Positions 22,927 to 30,433 of a DNA stretch of 37,400 bases are shown here, in pieces (position 1 is the first letter of the stretch; each line of letters opens with the position of its first letter). The stretch is from a virus. Under the pieces are notes generated by a model that worked only from the letters and a program-made list of their open reading frames with translations, had not been told where the DNA came from and made no database searches. Where the stretch lies: positions 1-37,400 of the IMG/VR virus record IMGVR_UViG_3300017963_000152; one strand, given 5' to 3'. Both the position numbers and the translations under genes were made by a program.

Positions 22927-23682
22927 TTACGTTGACGGCGTGTAAACAACCACGTCACCTGTCACGAGGTTTTCAACCAGGAAGTCGAAACCAACTGGTG
23001 CAACCTCAGGGTTGGTGGCGCCAACGCCAAAGTCACCATTGCGCCGGCAGTTGTTGAGGCTCACCCCAACGCCGTCTGTGTAGTACGCACGGCCATACGG
23101 GTCATACGCTCTGAGTGACCCGTACAACTGAAACGCACCAGGCAAGTCGTCAGGCGCCACAGTTATGGTTTCACCCACGCTTGCCACGGTTTTGTAGTAC
23201 GACACGTCGAGTGCCTTGCCGGCGTCACCCGCAACAAACGTCATGGTGGTACCACTTATTTGGTACTCACCAGTGTTGGTGCCCACAGCCACCACCTGAC
23301 GGAATAGGCGCCCGTCCTGAGAAATGACTTGCATGGCGTCAGTGCGTGCCGGCGTGTTGGCAAGGGTAACGGTGTACGGTGCGCCTGACGGCACTGTTAT
23401 TGCCTCACGCTCAACCCACTTGACCGTGCCGGCGGCAGACGTGCCACCAGTCAACGAGGCCAACATGGTGCCGTGCAAGGCACGGAAACCAAGCCGGCCT
23501 GTTATGGGTTGACTCATGGGTATGAGCAAGCTCGAGACAATGTCACCGCGTGGCAACACCACGTTTTCAATACCAAAAGTCAGTTGAAACTCAACAAACT
23601 CAGGGTATTGAAAGTCGTTGGTGACGTCAAAAAACATACCCTTGCCTACCAACATTGGTGTAATCCAAGGGTTGTCAGCCAT
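22927..23682 (-). CDS. Major tail tube protein
   Basis: 251 residues from ATG 23682 (MADNPWITPMLVGKGMFFDV) with AGAGGGGGTGCAAACT in front. The beta-rich core (FQLTFGIENVVLPRGDIVSS, ITGRLGFRALHGTMLASLTG) has the tail-tube pattern. An inserted C-terminal half reads APYTVTLANTPARTDAMQVI, MTFVAGDAGKALDVSYYKTV and ends with VGFDFLVENLVTGDVVVYTP. It should polymerise around the tape measure. Spacing from neck proteins to chaperone supports the call. Confidence 0.8.
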   Translation of the reverse strand: MADNPWITPMLVGKGMFFDVTNDFQYPEFVEFQLTFGIENVVLPRGDIVSSLLIPMSQPITGRLGFRALHGTMLASLTGGTSAAGTVKWVEREAITVPSGAPYTVTLANTPARTDAMQVISQDGRLFRQVVAVGTNTGEYQISGTTMTFVAGDAGKALDVSYYKTVASVGETITVAPDDLPGAFQLYGSLRAYDPYGRAYYTDGVGVSLNNCRRNGDFGVGATNPEVAPVGFDFLVENLVTGDVVVYTPST

Positions 23683-23741
23683 AGTTTGCACCCCCTCTGT
23701 GCTGTGTTGACCTTGCGCCTGGCCTCACAGCCACCACTTGC

Positions 23742-24008
23742 TCACTCAATGACCACATACTGGCCGGCGGCCTTGACCTCTTTGACTCTGTCGGCCTTGA
23801 CCACCCGTACGGTGCCAGGCGGCAACTTGGCCGCCACCTCGAGCCTGGCCGCGGTCAGTTTCACGAGAGCACCGTGAGGCCAACGCTCAGAGCCACAACG
23901 TACATTGGCACCTCTGACGAGCTCGACATACTCACCCTCTTTGAGCTCTGCCGGCTTGGGTGCCGGTGTCTCAGGCGCCGGCGCTGACGGTGTTTTGTCC
24001 TCAGGCAT
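23742..24008 (-). CDS. Small neck/tail-region protein
   Basis: 88 residues from ATG 24008, AGAGGGGGTGAGAAA directly before. A Pro/Ala-rich start (MPEDKTPSAPAPETPAPKPA) is followed by a compact beta domain (YVELVRGANVRCGSERWPHG, TVRVVKADRVKEVKAAGQYV) with an SH3-like feel. It lies between tail terminator and tail tube. No family recognised. Confidence 0.7.
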   Translation of the reverse strand: MPEDKTPSAPAPETPAPKPAELKEGEYVELVRGANVRCGSERWPHGALVKLTAARLEVAAKLPPGTVRVVKADRVKEVKAAGQYVVIE

Positions 24009-24030
24009 TTTCTCACCCCCTCTGCAAGTG

Positions 24031-24495
24031 TTATTGCCGGCCAAAGAGCACTGCCGGCGCTGTGTATAACAACGTGACCTGAGCGCCGTTGAGGTCACCC
24101 TGACCCTCAACCTCGAGTACGCCAACGTCCTCGTCGTACGTGTCGAGGTCAATGACGAGGCCGCCAAGGGTTGGGTCAGAGTGTATGCACTGGTCAAGAG
24201 CGTCAAGAGCCTCGAGACAAGCGGTTTCCTCAATGCCGGCCTCATACGGTGACCTGTAGTACAGCACACGCATTTGCACGAGCGTTGTTGGCTCAACCGC
24301 ACTTTCAGCACCACCCACGCGGCCAACGTAACTGACTGCCACCTGTGGCGGCACCACGTCAGCCGGCAAACCCTCACTGACTTGTGAGAGCTCGAGCCTC
24401 TCAACCAGGCTCAGCGTGTCACTGGGCACCATGTACCCTCGTATGAGCTCAGCCAAGGCCAACCTGAGCGCCTGACGTGGCCGTGTCTCAAACAT
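24031..24495 (-). CDS. Tail terminator-like protein
   Basis: 154 residues from ATG 24495 (MFETRPRQALRLALAELIRG) with AGAGGGGTTGAGC in front; GTG 24513 lies upstream but has no signal. Helix, then TTLVQMRVLYYRSPYEAGIE, a second helix (CLEALDALDQCIHSD) and a strand pair (DVGVLEVEGQGDLNGAQVTL) match the alpha/beta tail-terminator fold that caps the tube and joins the head. Its place between the tail-completion protein and the tail tube agrees. Confidence 0.65.
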   Translation of the reverse strand: MFETRPRQALRLALAELIRGYMVPSDTLSLVERLELSQVSEGLPADVVPPQVAVSYVGRVGGAESAVEPTTLVQMRVLYYRSPYEAGIEETACLEALDALDQCIHSDPTLGGLVIDLDTYDEDVGVLEVEGQGDLNGAQVTLLYTAPAVLFGRQ

Positions 24496-24509
24496 GCTCA
24501 ACCCCTCTC

Positions 24510-25037
24510 TCACTGAGCCGGCATGGCACGCAACACCATGCGCTCGAGGTGCCGGTACACCTTGGCTGACAAGCCAATAAACCGGCGCTTTGGTCCCTTG
24601 TACGGTTTGTTTTCATGGTGCCCCAGTGCCTTTTTGGCCTCACGCTCTGACCTCATGCCAACCTCGAGCTTGAGTGAGCTCACCGCGGCAGTACCCACGT
24701 GTTTGAGCATATGCCCCTTGTCAACGAGCACATGGCCACCACCACGGCGTATGTGGGCACCACCCACAACCGTTTTGAGTTTCTTGCCCTTGCGTGCGCG
24801 GCCTCTCTTGCGTGAGGTTTTACGCTGACGTATGGCCTCTTGGGTACGAGGTGAGAGCGTGCCGGCAAATGACTTGCCGTCATACGTCACCTCGTTGAGT
24901 ATGTTGGACCTGAAAACGCGGGTGAGAAACCGGCCAATGCGCACGTACAAGGCACGCCGGTTGCTCTTTTCGACATTGGCCAACAGTTTTTTGAAACGGC
25001 GCCTTGCACGGTGCATTTCAAGGTCAACCCAAGCCAT
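24510..25037 (-). CDS. Phage virion morphogenesis / tail completion protein (Mu gpG-like)
   Basis: 175 residues, ATG after GAGGTGAGGT. Long basic helix (HRARRRFKKLLANVEKSNRR), then TYDGKSFAGTLSPRTQEAIR with a basic linker (KTSRKRGRARKGKKLK) and HVLVDKGHMLKHVGTAAVSS. The sequence W/F-x-x-LSPRT followed by L-x-x-tG-L-x-S is the hallmark of the phage virion morphogenesis family that completes neck-to-tail joining. A very basic core is typical. Confidence 0.75.
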   Translation of the reverse strand: MAWVDLEMHRARRRFKKLLANVEKSNRRALYVRIGRFLTRVFRSNILNEVTYDGKSFAGTLSPRTQEAIRQRKTSRKRGRARKGKKLKTVVGGAHIRRGGGHVLVDKGHMLKHVGTAAVSSLKLEVGMRSEREAKKALGHHENKPYKGPKRRFIGLSAKVYRHLERMVLRAMPAQ

Positions 25038-25049
25038 ACCTCACCTCAC

Positions 25050-25286
25050 TCAGTCCTCAGGCTCATCACCGTACTCAGTGTTGAGTGATAAACCAATGGG
25101 CTCACCGTCACGTACCATTTGCTCAAGCTCAGCCTCAGAGCGTGCAACCAACACGCCGTGGTAGTATATGCCGGCCCCAGTGTTCTCGAGGCCGCCAAAC
25201 TTGAGGCCACGCTGTACGAGCTCGTGAGCGTCACCCATACGGTCACACTCGTTTACGTATTTGTCCCTCGAGAGTGGCTCTGCCAT
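25050..25286 (-). CDS. Small neck-region protein, unknown
   Basis: 78 residues from ATG 25286 (MAEPLSRDKYVNECDRMGDA), or 80 from GTG 25292 overlapping the upstream stop. Mixed alpha/beta with ELVQRGLKFGGLENTGAGIY and an acidic tail (GLSLNTEYGDEPED). Lies between two neck genes. No family recognised. Confidence 0.65.
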   Translation of the reverse strand: MAEPLSRDKYVNECDRMGDAHELVQRGLKFGGLENTGAGIYYHGVLVARSEAELEQMVRDGEPIGLSLNTEYGDEPED

Positions 25287-25288
25287 GC

Positions 25289-25873
25289 TCACTCACCAAC
25301 TTGCCGGTCGAGAGCCTGTAACACGTCCTGGCGCTCTGCCAACGCGGCCTGTGCCTCAGGCACGTTGACACCCAAAAACACCTGGCCGCCGGCGTCAACG
25401 TAGTGCCACCCTGGCGTGTCAGCGTCCTCGAGTTTCTGTATGAGGTTGTATTGCTTGCCGCCGTCCCACAACGCCTTGACGTCCTTGGCGTCATATGACT
25501 TGCCACCGTCGAGGTCACTTTTCACGTCCTCGTCAACCTCAGGCGGCACCATGACACCAGGTGCCGGCGGTACGCTCACCAACCCCTTGACCTTGAGTAT
25601 GCTCACCGTGCGGCCACCTGGTGCGGTCCACTCGAGTGCAAACCTGGCCGCGGCCAGTGAAATGGTGGCACCTTGTTTGCCAATAACATACTCGTGGCCT
25701 GAGCACTTGAAACGTACGGCCTTGTCGTCACCGGCGGTGAGTTTCAGGCCGGCCTCAGTTGGCTCGACGTCAACCATGACGTGTGCTGAGTCACCCAACT
25801 CGTCGAGTGCCCATGTGCGGTGTGGCTCAGGCAAGGCCAGTATTTTGTGTAAGTCTGCGCCTGGTTTGCCCAT
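25289..25873 (-). CDS. Head-tail region protein, unknown
   Basis: 194 residues from ATG 25873 (MGKPGADLHKILALPEPHRT), which stands ten bases after AGAGGGGG; ATG 25882 lies only one base from it. The segments KAVRFKCSGHEYVIGKQGAT and RTVSILKVKGLVSVPPAPGV are beta-like; the end (PEAQAALAERQDVLQALDRQ) is helical. Downstream of the capsid genes and upstream of tail completion, so a connector or head accessory role is likely. No family recognised. Confidence 0.65.
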   Translation of the reverse strand: MGKPGADLHKILALPEPHRTWALDELGDSAHVMVDVEPTEAGLKLTAGDDKAVRFKCSGHEYVIGKQGATISLAAARFALEWTAPGGRTVSILKVKGLVSVPPAPGVMVPPEVDEDVKSDLDGGKSYDAKDVKALWDGGKQYNLIQKLEDADTPGWHYVDAGGQVFLGVNVPEAQAALAERQDVLQALDRQVGE

Positions 25874-25898
25874 GTCTCTCATACCCCCTCTTGCAGAC

Positions 25899-25967
25899 GT
25901 GGCGGGTGCCGTGCGTGCTGTCGAGCGTGCCAGGGTCAGTTACGCTCACACACAACACACCCGCCAC
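25899..25967. promoter_or_regulatory. Long-loop inverted repeat downstream of capsid module
   Basis: GTGGCGGGTG (25899-25908) is the exact reverse complement of CACCCGCCAC (25958-25967), separated by 49 bases, in the 130-base gap between the exported capsid-region protein and the next gene. No T-run. It could be an mRNA processing or stabilising element after the abundant capsid message. Confidence 0.35.
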
Positions 25968-26003
25968 CAGGTGACGTGCCCCCCCTGGCCGGTGCTCAGG
26001 CTC

Positions 26004-26534
26004 TCACTGAAGCCTGAAAATGTACGTGCGCAGTGGTATGCCGCCAGGGTTGTTGCCGTCAACCCATGTTAGGTCAACCCTACAAGCCGGCATACCTGAC
26101 GAAATAATGGGTACCAACGGCCTCGTACGTTTCGGGTTGTAGTATATGACTTGGGACCACACCGGCGTGTCCGTTGACGCCGTGCCCATGAGCCACTGTA
26201 CCGTCACTTTCAACGAGTCCATGTTGGTTGTGGGCCACGAGTACCCAGTTGCCGGCGCCACATAGAGGTGAAACAGCGTGTCAGCGGTGCCCCACGTTTG
26301 CCAGTTGCCCACATATATTGCGTATGTGGTGGCTCGTGGGTCACCCGTAAACACTGACAAGCTCTCAATGCCGGCATAGTCAGGGTTGTACGTCAGCGCA
26401 TTGGCGCTGTCACTGCCGGCGTACACCCCCAACTGTGTTATGCTGTAGGCCGCACTGTTGCCGTCCCGCGGTGAAAAAGCCGCTGACACCAACAGCGCCA
26501 GGCCAACCACTAAAACTGCAAGTGCGCGTTTCAA
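26004..26534 (-). CDS. Exported protein encoded directly after the major capsid gene
   Basis: 176 residues from TTG 26534, seven bases after AAGGGGG; GTG 26567 lacks a usable signal. The N-terminus MKRALAVLVVGLALLVSAAF is a textbook signal peptide, followed by SPRDGNSAAYSITQLG. The mature part is beta-rich (YAIYVGNWQTWGTADTLFHL, SQVIYYNPKRTRPLVPIIS, VDLTWVDGNNPGG). In this slot one expects a capsid decoration or head-completion protein, which would not be exported. It may instead be a surface protein using late expression, such as exclusion or adhesion. No family recognised. Confidence 0.75.
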   Translation of the reverse strand: MKRALAVLVVGLALLVSAAFSPRDGNSAAYSITQLGVYAGSDSANALTYNPDYAGIESLSVFTGDPRATTYAIYVGNWQTWGTADTLFHLYVAPATGYSWPTTNMDSLKVTVQWLMGTASTDTPVWSQVIYYNPKRTRPLVPIISSGMPACRVDLTWVDGNNPGGIPLRTYIFRLQ

Positions 26535-26609
26535 CTCAGCACCCCCTTGTTTGGTTGCCTTGGTCACACCCTCACCACGTCAACTCATATTCTCGAGCTC
26601 ACGCCGGCA

Positions 26610-27554
26610 CTATGCCGCCGGCGCCAAGTCCTCAACCACACCTTGTTTCTTGCAGTCCTTGACCTGTAGCTGAGAGTAGTTGTTGACCTGGAAACGGTCA
26701 CTGTCGTCAGTGGCACCAAGCTCTTTGACCTTGAAACGCCTGAGCTCACGGTACTTGACCCAACGAGTGTCAAGCCAATAGAGCTTGTTGTCAGGCGCCG
26801 CGGGGTCATCAACAACAGGTATTTTCTTGAAACGCACCTCGTCACCGCCAACGCCAACGGCCTCACCCGCGCCACCGCCACCTTGCGGGTTGTACCGCAC
26901 CGTCTGAGTCAACAGTTGCTCGTACGCCGTGGTTTGGTCAGGGTCACCAATGACCAACGAAATACGAGCGCCACGTTTCCTCATAATGCGGTACATGCGG
27001 TAAAACATGGGTATGTCAACAGGCCGCGGTGTACCGTTGTTGTGGTCACGGTATGACTGGTGCCAGGTGTACGTGAGCCGGTTTATGCCGGCGTACGTGG
27101 CATATGTCGAGCCGTCGTCAACACCCTGTATGAGCCCAACAATGTCATTGGCGCCGGTGCCGGTCCAAATCTGAGTGCATATGGCGTCAGACAAGTCGTT
27201 TATGACACCCTCAGCCTCGTCAGTGACGAGGTCAATGAGTGCCCCCTCGTTTTCTGCCATTGCCTCAGCCAACCCGTACACTTGCATGACACCCTGGTTG
27301 CGTGCCCATGCCAATGTGGCTGACTTGAAACTCTGGTGACCCGCGGTTGGTGCCGTCGTGTCCTCAGCCTGTGAGCCCACTGAGGTGTTGCCTTGGTAGC
27401 GCACTTTCCACCCCAGTATGCCTCTGCCACTCTCAATGGGTATGTACCTGAGTATGTCAGAGGTGCGCACTATGGCGTCAGCAAACACGGCGTCGTAATG
27501 TGTCTCAAGGACGTCTGCAACTGACCCTGAGCCACCGTCATATTTTGCCGCCAT
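26610..27554 (-). CDS. Major capsid protein (HK97-fold type)
   Basis: 314 residues, ATG behind GAGGGGGGTTTCAC, among the strongest ribosome-binding sites here. MAAKYDGGSGSVADVLETHY, GWKVRYQGNTSVGSQAEDTT, AGHQSFKSATLAWARNQGVM, then VINDLSDAICTQIWTGTGAN and ARISLVIGDPDQTTAYEQLL, ending with RRFKVKELGATDDSDRFQVN. This sequence of an E-loop-like region, long helix and P-domain strand is that of capsid proteins made without an N-terminal protease domain. It follows a separate coiled-coil scaffold gene, as expected. Confidence 0.88.
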   Translation of the reverse strand: MAAKYDGGSGSVADVLETHYDAVFADAIVRTSDILRYIPIESGRGILGWKVRYQGNTSVGSQAEDTTAPTAGHQSFKSATLAWARNQGVMQVYGLAEAMAENEGALIDLVTDEAEGVINDLSDAICTQIWTGTGANDIVGLIQGVDDGSTYATYAGINRLTYTWHQSYRDHNNGTPRPVDIPMFYRMYRIMRKRGARISLVIGDPDQTTAYEQLLTQTVRYNPQGGGGAGEAVGVGGDEVRFKKIPVVDDPAAPDNKLYWLDTRWVKYRELRRFKVKELGATDDSDRFQVNNYSQLQVKDCKKQGVVEDLAPAA

Positions 27555-27580
27555 GTGAAACCCCCCTCATACACGAGAGC

Positions 27581-28309
27581 TCACGAGCCAAGCCACGGTT
27601 TGCCACTCTTGGCCATGTCACCAAACACCTTTTGCGTGGCGTCACGCACACTGAGTGGCTTGCCCACACCGCGTTGCTGCTCACCCTCAGCACCTTGCGC
27701 CGGCGTTTCACCACCAGGCGCCGGCGGCCTCAGGCCAGGTTGGCCACCCGCCGGTGTACGGGGTTGGTCAGGCTCTTTTTTCGCTCTCAAACCCTCGTGT
27801 TTGTCTGCAAATACCTTGACAGCATGTGCGACACCCTCAGGCTCGAGGTCAGGGTTGGCGGTTTTCACGTTGACTGCAAACTCACCAGGTATGTCAGCGT
27901 CATGCAACGCCACCGTGAGCGCCAGGTCAATGGCGTGCTCTCTTTTGAGAGCCTCGACGAGCTTGGTGTGCTCACGCTTGAGCCTTGCCACCTCACCCTC
28001 GTGCTCACGTTTGAGCTCACCCTTGACGGCCTCGACGTCAACAGCGCCGTCACCGTCCTTGGGCTTGCCCTTGCCCTTGAGTTTCTCGAGGTCAGCCTTG
28101 AGCCGGCTGAGCTCACCGCCGTCACCAGTCAACTCGTTGAGTTGGTCAGTGGCCTTTTTCCACTCACGCTTGTACTTGACCATGTCACGCTGTGCGGCCA
28201 AGAGGTGCTCGTGGTCAGCCTTGGTCAACTCAACCTTGTCACCCTCACTCTTGCTCTGAGCCTGACTGGCACCGCCTGTGCCGCCTTGCTCTCGTTTCAG
28301 TCCAAACAT
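27581..28309 (-). CDS. Scaffolding protein
   Basis: 242 residues, ATG behind GAGGTATATGAC. A long charged coiled coil (ELTKADHEHLLAAQRDMVKY to REHTKLVEALKREHAIDLAL, about 25-135) is followed by ALHDADIPGEFAVNVKTANP and a Pro/Gly-rich linker, then a short C-terminal helix (VRDATQKVFGDMAKSGKPWL) suited to capsid binding. This is the layout of Gp20-type scaffolds that shape the procapsid and then leave. Directly upstream of the major capsid gene. Confidence 0.85.
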   Translation of the reverse strand: MFGLKREQGGTGGASQAQSKSEGDKVELTKADHEHLLAAQRDMVKYKREWKKATDQLNELTGDGGELSRLKADLEKLKGKGKPKDGDGAVDVEAVKGELKREHEGEVARLKREHTKLVEALKREHAIDLALTVALHDADIPGEFAVNVKTANPDLEPEGVAHAVKVFADKHEGLRAKKEPDQPRTPAGGQPGLRPPAPGGETPAQGAEGEQQRGVGKPLSVRDATQKVFGDMAKSGKPWLGS

Positions 28310-28438
28310 GTCATATACCTCGTTGGCCCTTTACGCCGGCCAGTTTGCAAACTACCGCCACATACGCTGTGGCCGCCATGCTACCGTGCGCACTGTGCGG
28401 TGGCGCACCCCCCTCAAAAAAGAGTCACCCGCTCGAGC

Positions 28439-29146
28439 TCACCAGGTTGAGCGCACAGGCACACTCGTGAGCTCACCCGCCGTTGTTCCTTGCCGGCGTG
28501 GCAAACAGACAAATGACCAGGTGTCACCCACGGCAAACGAGCCGGCAAGGCCGCCAACAAACCGGCACTTGACCCCAAGCTCAATGGTGGCCCACGTGTC
28601 AGTTGTGACGTTGCCGGTGCTCAACTCTGTGGCGTCCTTGGTCACCTTGTACTCAGCCGTGCCACTGGCGCCGGCCTTGGTGACCTCGACAACGTAGTCA
28701 ACGCGGTATTGACCTGTGAAACGGCCTGTCAACGTGTCGAGCTCGAAACGGCCTGAGCCGGTGTTGCTCTCACCAGGCACAGCCGCACCAATGCCCAACT
28801 CGTCGAGCGTGACCATGTACTGCAACGCTCTCACGCCGGTGTTTATGTCACGTATGACCTCGAGAGCCCAGTCACGAGCTCTGTCACCGGCCTCGTTGCG
28901 GTTGACGCGGTAGTTGCCGGCGGCAACCGTGAGGTATGCGTTGGCCTCGACGAGTGCCGCGTCATACGTGCCGTCAGGGTTGCGTGGCACAGGTACCGGC
29001 AGTTTGGGGTCAAGCAACTCGTTGACCCTCTTGGCGTCTGCCAGTATTTGGTTGGACAACACCCCAGTGTCACCGTCAAACCGCTCAAGCGTCTGCCGGT
29101 CAATGCGCTGTACGTCAGCCTCGAGTGCGTACCCTGTAAACGCCAT
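28439..29146 (-). CDS. Head-tail connector-like protein with C-terminal beta domain
   Basis: 235 residues, ATG with AAAGAGGG eleven bases away. The N-terminal 110 residues are helical (ADVQRIDRQTLERFDGDTGV, AKRVNELLDPKL, ANAYLTVAAGNYRVNRNEAG), like gp6-type connectors. The C-terminal 100 residues (QYRVDYVVEVTKAGASGTAE, GVKCRFVGGLAGSFAVGDTW) form a beta domain also seen in phage neck or fibre proteins. The order minor head gene, small genes, this, scaffold is slightly unusual for a connector, so the role is tentative. The 129 bases after it (28310-28438) have no clear gene, only short GTGCGC/GCGCAC inverted repeats. Confidence 0.65.
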   Translation of the reverse strand: MAFTGYALEADVQRIDRQTLERFDGDTGVLSNQILADAKRVNELLDPKLPVPVPRNPDGTYDAALVEANAYLTVAAGNYRVNRNEAGDRARDWALEVIRDINTGVRALQYMVTLDELGIGAAVPGESNTGSGRFELDTLTGRFTGQYRVDYVVEVTKAGASGTAEYKVTKDATELSTGNVTTDTWATIELGVKCRFVGGLAGSFAVGDTWSFVCLPRRQGTTAGELTSVPVRSTW

Positions 29147-29149
29147 GTC

Positions 29150-29314
29150 TTACGTACCCTCTTTGGCCGGTGGCTTGGCCGTAGTCTCAGCGTCGTACTG
29201 AGTCTTGCCGGCGCCGGTCACTGGCGTGGTTGTGGCCTTGTTTTTGAGTATGGCCAGGTTTTGTGCCGTGTCCCGTCCCGTTGGCGGGGTTGGCGTACCT
29301 TGGTACTTTGGCAT
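29150..29314 (-). CDS. 54-residue unknown protein
   Basis: ATG 29314 follows AGAGGGGGTGAAACC, an excellent start. MPKYQGTPTPPTGRDTAQNL then AILKNKATTTPVTGAGKTQY is Thr/Lys/Pro-rich and probably unstructured. The longer frame upstream of this Met lacks a signal. Located between the head morphogenesis and connector-like genes. No family recognised. Confidence 0.7.
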   Translation of the reverse strand: MPKYQGTPTPPTGRDTAQNLAILKNKATTTPVTGAGKTQYDAETTAKPPAKEGT

Positions 29315-29346
29315 GGTTTCACCCCCTCTCGTGCCTGTGTCTCTCG

Positions 29347-29502
29347 TCACCTCTTGCGTCGTTTGCTCGTGCGTGCCTTGGCCGGCGCCACTGTGTGTAT
29401 GGCCACTGCCACTTTTTGTTTCTGTGACCACCTCTTGCGGCACCCACTGACCTTGCGGCCAATACGTGCGCTTTCAGTCTTTGAAAACTTGCGCCGTGCC
29501 AT
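29347..29502 (-). CDS. 51-residue basic head-region protein
   Basis: ATG 29502 after GAGAGGGGTGAGAGCAT, stop TGA 29347. MARRKFSKTESARIGRKVSG, CRKRWSQKQKVAVAIHTVAP, then AKARTSKRRKR. The pattern of a basic start, a short helix with kqaiaIa, and a very basic end resembles small proteins often encoded near phage portal and capsid genes. Likely binds nucleic acid or capsid. The fit between the flanking genes (15 and 32 bases) supports it. Confidence 0.7.
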   Translation of the reverse strand: MARRKFSKTESARIGRKVSGCRKRWSQKQKVAVAIHTVAPAKARTSKRRKR

Positions 29503-29517
29503 ATGCTCTCACCCCTC

Positions 29518-30432
29518 TCAGAGCATGTTGTACCACAGAGCCGGCCTGGCCGGCGTCGAGGCCAACAGCCGTGCCCACTGGTTTTCTGTGTAGTCACGAG
29601 GGTCAAGCCACTCGACGTCACACCTGTCGTTTGGCCGTATGGGTGGCAACCCCACAAACTTGTCACCGGCAAACCGGCGGGTGAGCCACTGAGCTCTCGT
29701 CAATACCACGCCGTGCCGGCGCAACGAGTCACCACCTGTGCGTGCGTCCTTGAAAGCCACCCATTGGCCATGTGGGTTGTCCTCACCAGTGGCGGCCTCG
29801 TGTTCTCTCAACATTTGCTCTTGAGCCACCCTCATGGGCTCTGTGCGTGCCCATAACTCAGCACGTGTCATGACTGTGTGTACCTTGCCGGCCTTGAGGT
29901 GACCACCCTCGACAATGAGGTTGGCAACCTTGCGTGGTGTCAGTCCAACCATGTGCCCTTGCGTCAACACTGAGCGTATGTGGTTGGCCGTCTGACTGGT
30001 CAAGGCACTGAGGTACTGGTGGCTGAGCCGGTTGTACGCCGTGAGGTACCTGGCGTCAGTGGCTCGTATGTCGAGTATGACGCCGTCGAGCCCAACTGAG
30101 GCTCGTGTTTTGGCCGCCATGTATGCCTCACTCAAGGCTTTTTGAGTCAGCGTTGACCCCTTAGCCAAGAGGTGCAACCTCAACTCACTCTCACAGAGCC
30201 GGCGCAACGAGGCCAAGAGCTCACGGTTTTGTGCCGTGTCGAGTATGGTGCCGGCCTTGCTCAACTCGAGCTTGTCAAGGAAACGGTCAAACGCACGCTG
30301 TATTTTGGCCACAAGTACCTTTTCAGAGGCACCAATGCCGTCGAGCACGCCACTCTCAATGTCGTCGAGCTCACCAAAAAAGACTTGCCTGGCCTCTGTC
30401 AAGTCCTTGCCTGTCACACCCGCCGGCAACAT
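29518..30432 (-). CDS. Minor head / head morphogenesis protein
   Basis: 304 residues from ATG 30432 (MLPAGVTGKDLTEARQVFFG), just after the portal stop. Long helices (KIQRAFDRFLDKLELSKAGT, RLCESELRLHLLAKGSTLTQ) lead to a conserved block: SHQYLSALTSQTANHIRSVL, GLTPRKVANLIVEGG, RAELWARTEPMRVAQEQMLR and the final RPNDRCDVEWLDPRDY. The RT-E---a-n--r signature is that of SPP1 gp7/Mu gpF-type head morphogenesis proteins that associate with the portal. Position immediately after the portal agrees. Confidence 0.82.
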   Translation of the reverse strand: MLPAGVTGKDLTEARQVFFGELDDIESGVLDGIGASEKVLVAKIQRAFDRFLDKLELSKAGTILDTAQNRELLASLRRLCESELRLHLLAKGSTLTQKALSEAYMAAKTRASVGLDGVILDIRATDARYLTAYNRLSHQYLSALTSQTANHIRSVLTQGHMVGLTPRKVANLIVEGGHLKAGKVHTVMTRAELWARTEPMRVAQEQMLREHEAATGEDNPHGQWVAFKDARTGGDSLRRHGVVLTRAQWLTRRFAGDKFVGLPPIRPNDRCDVEWLDPRDYTENQWARLLASTPARPALWYNML

Positions 30433-30433
30433 G

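Noticed and set aside
28310-28438. 22-codon frame MAATAYVAVVCKLAGVKGQR ending one base before the scaffold start
   Set aside because: No ribosome-binding site and too short to judge; could be chance in GC-rich sequence.
29319-29672. 117-residue minus-strand frame overlapping the head morphogenesis gene end
   Set aside because: Arg/His/Trp-rich nonsense-like composition; the same region is better explained by the 51-residue basic gene in another frame with a strong start signal.
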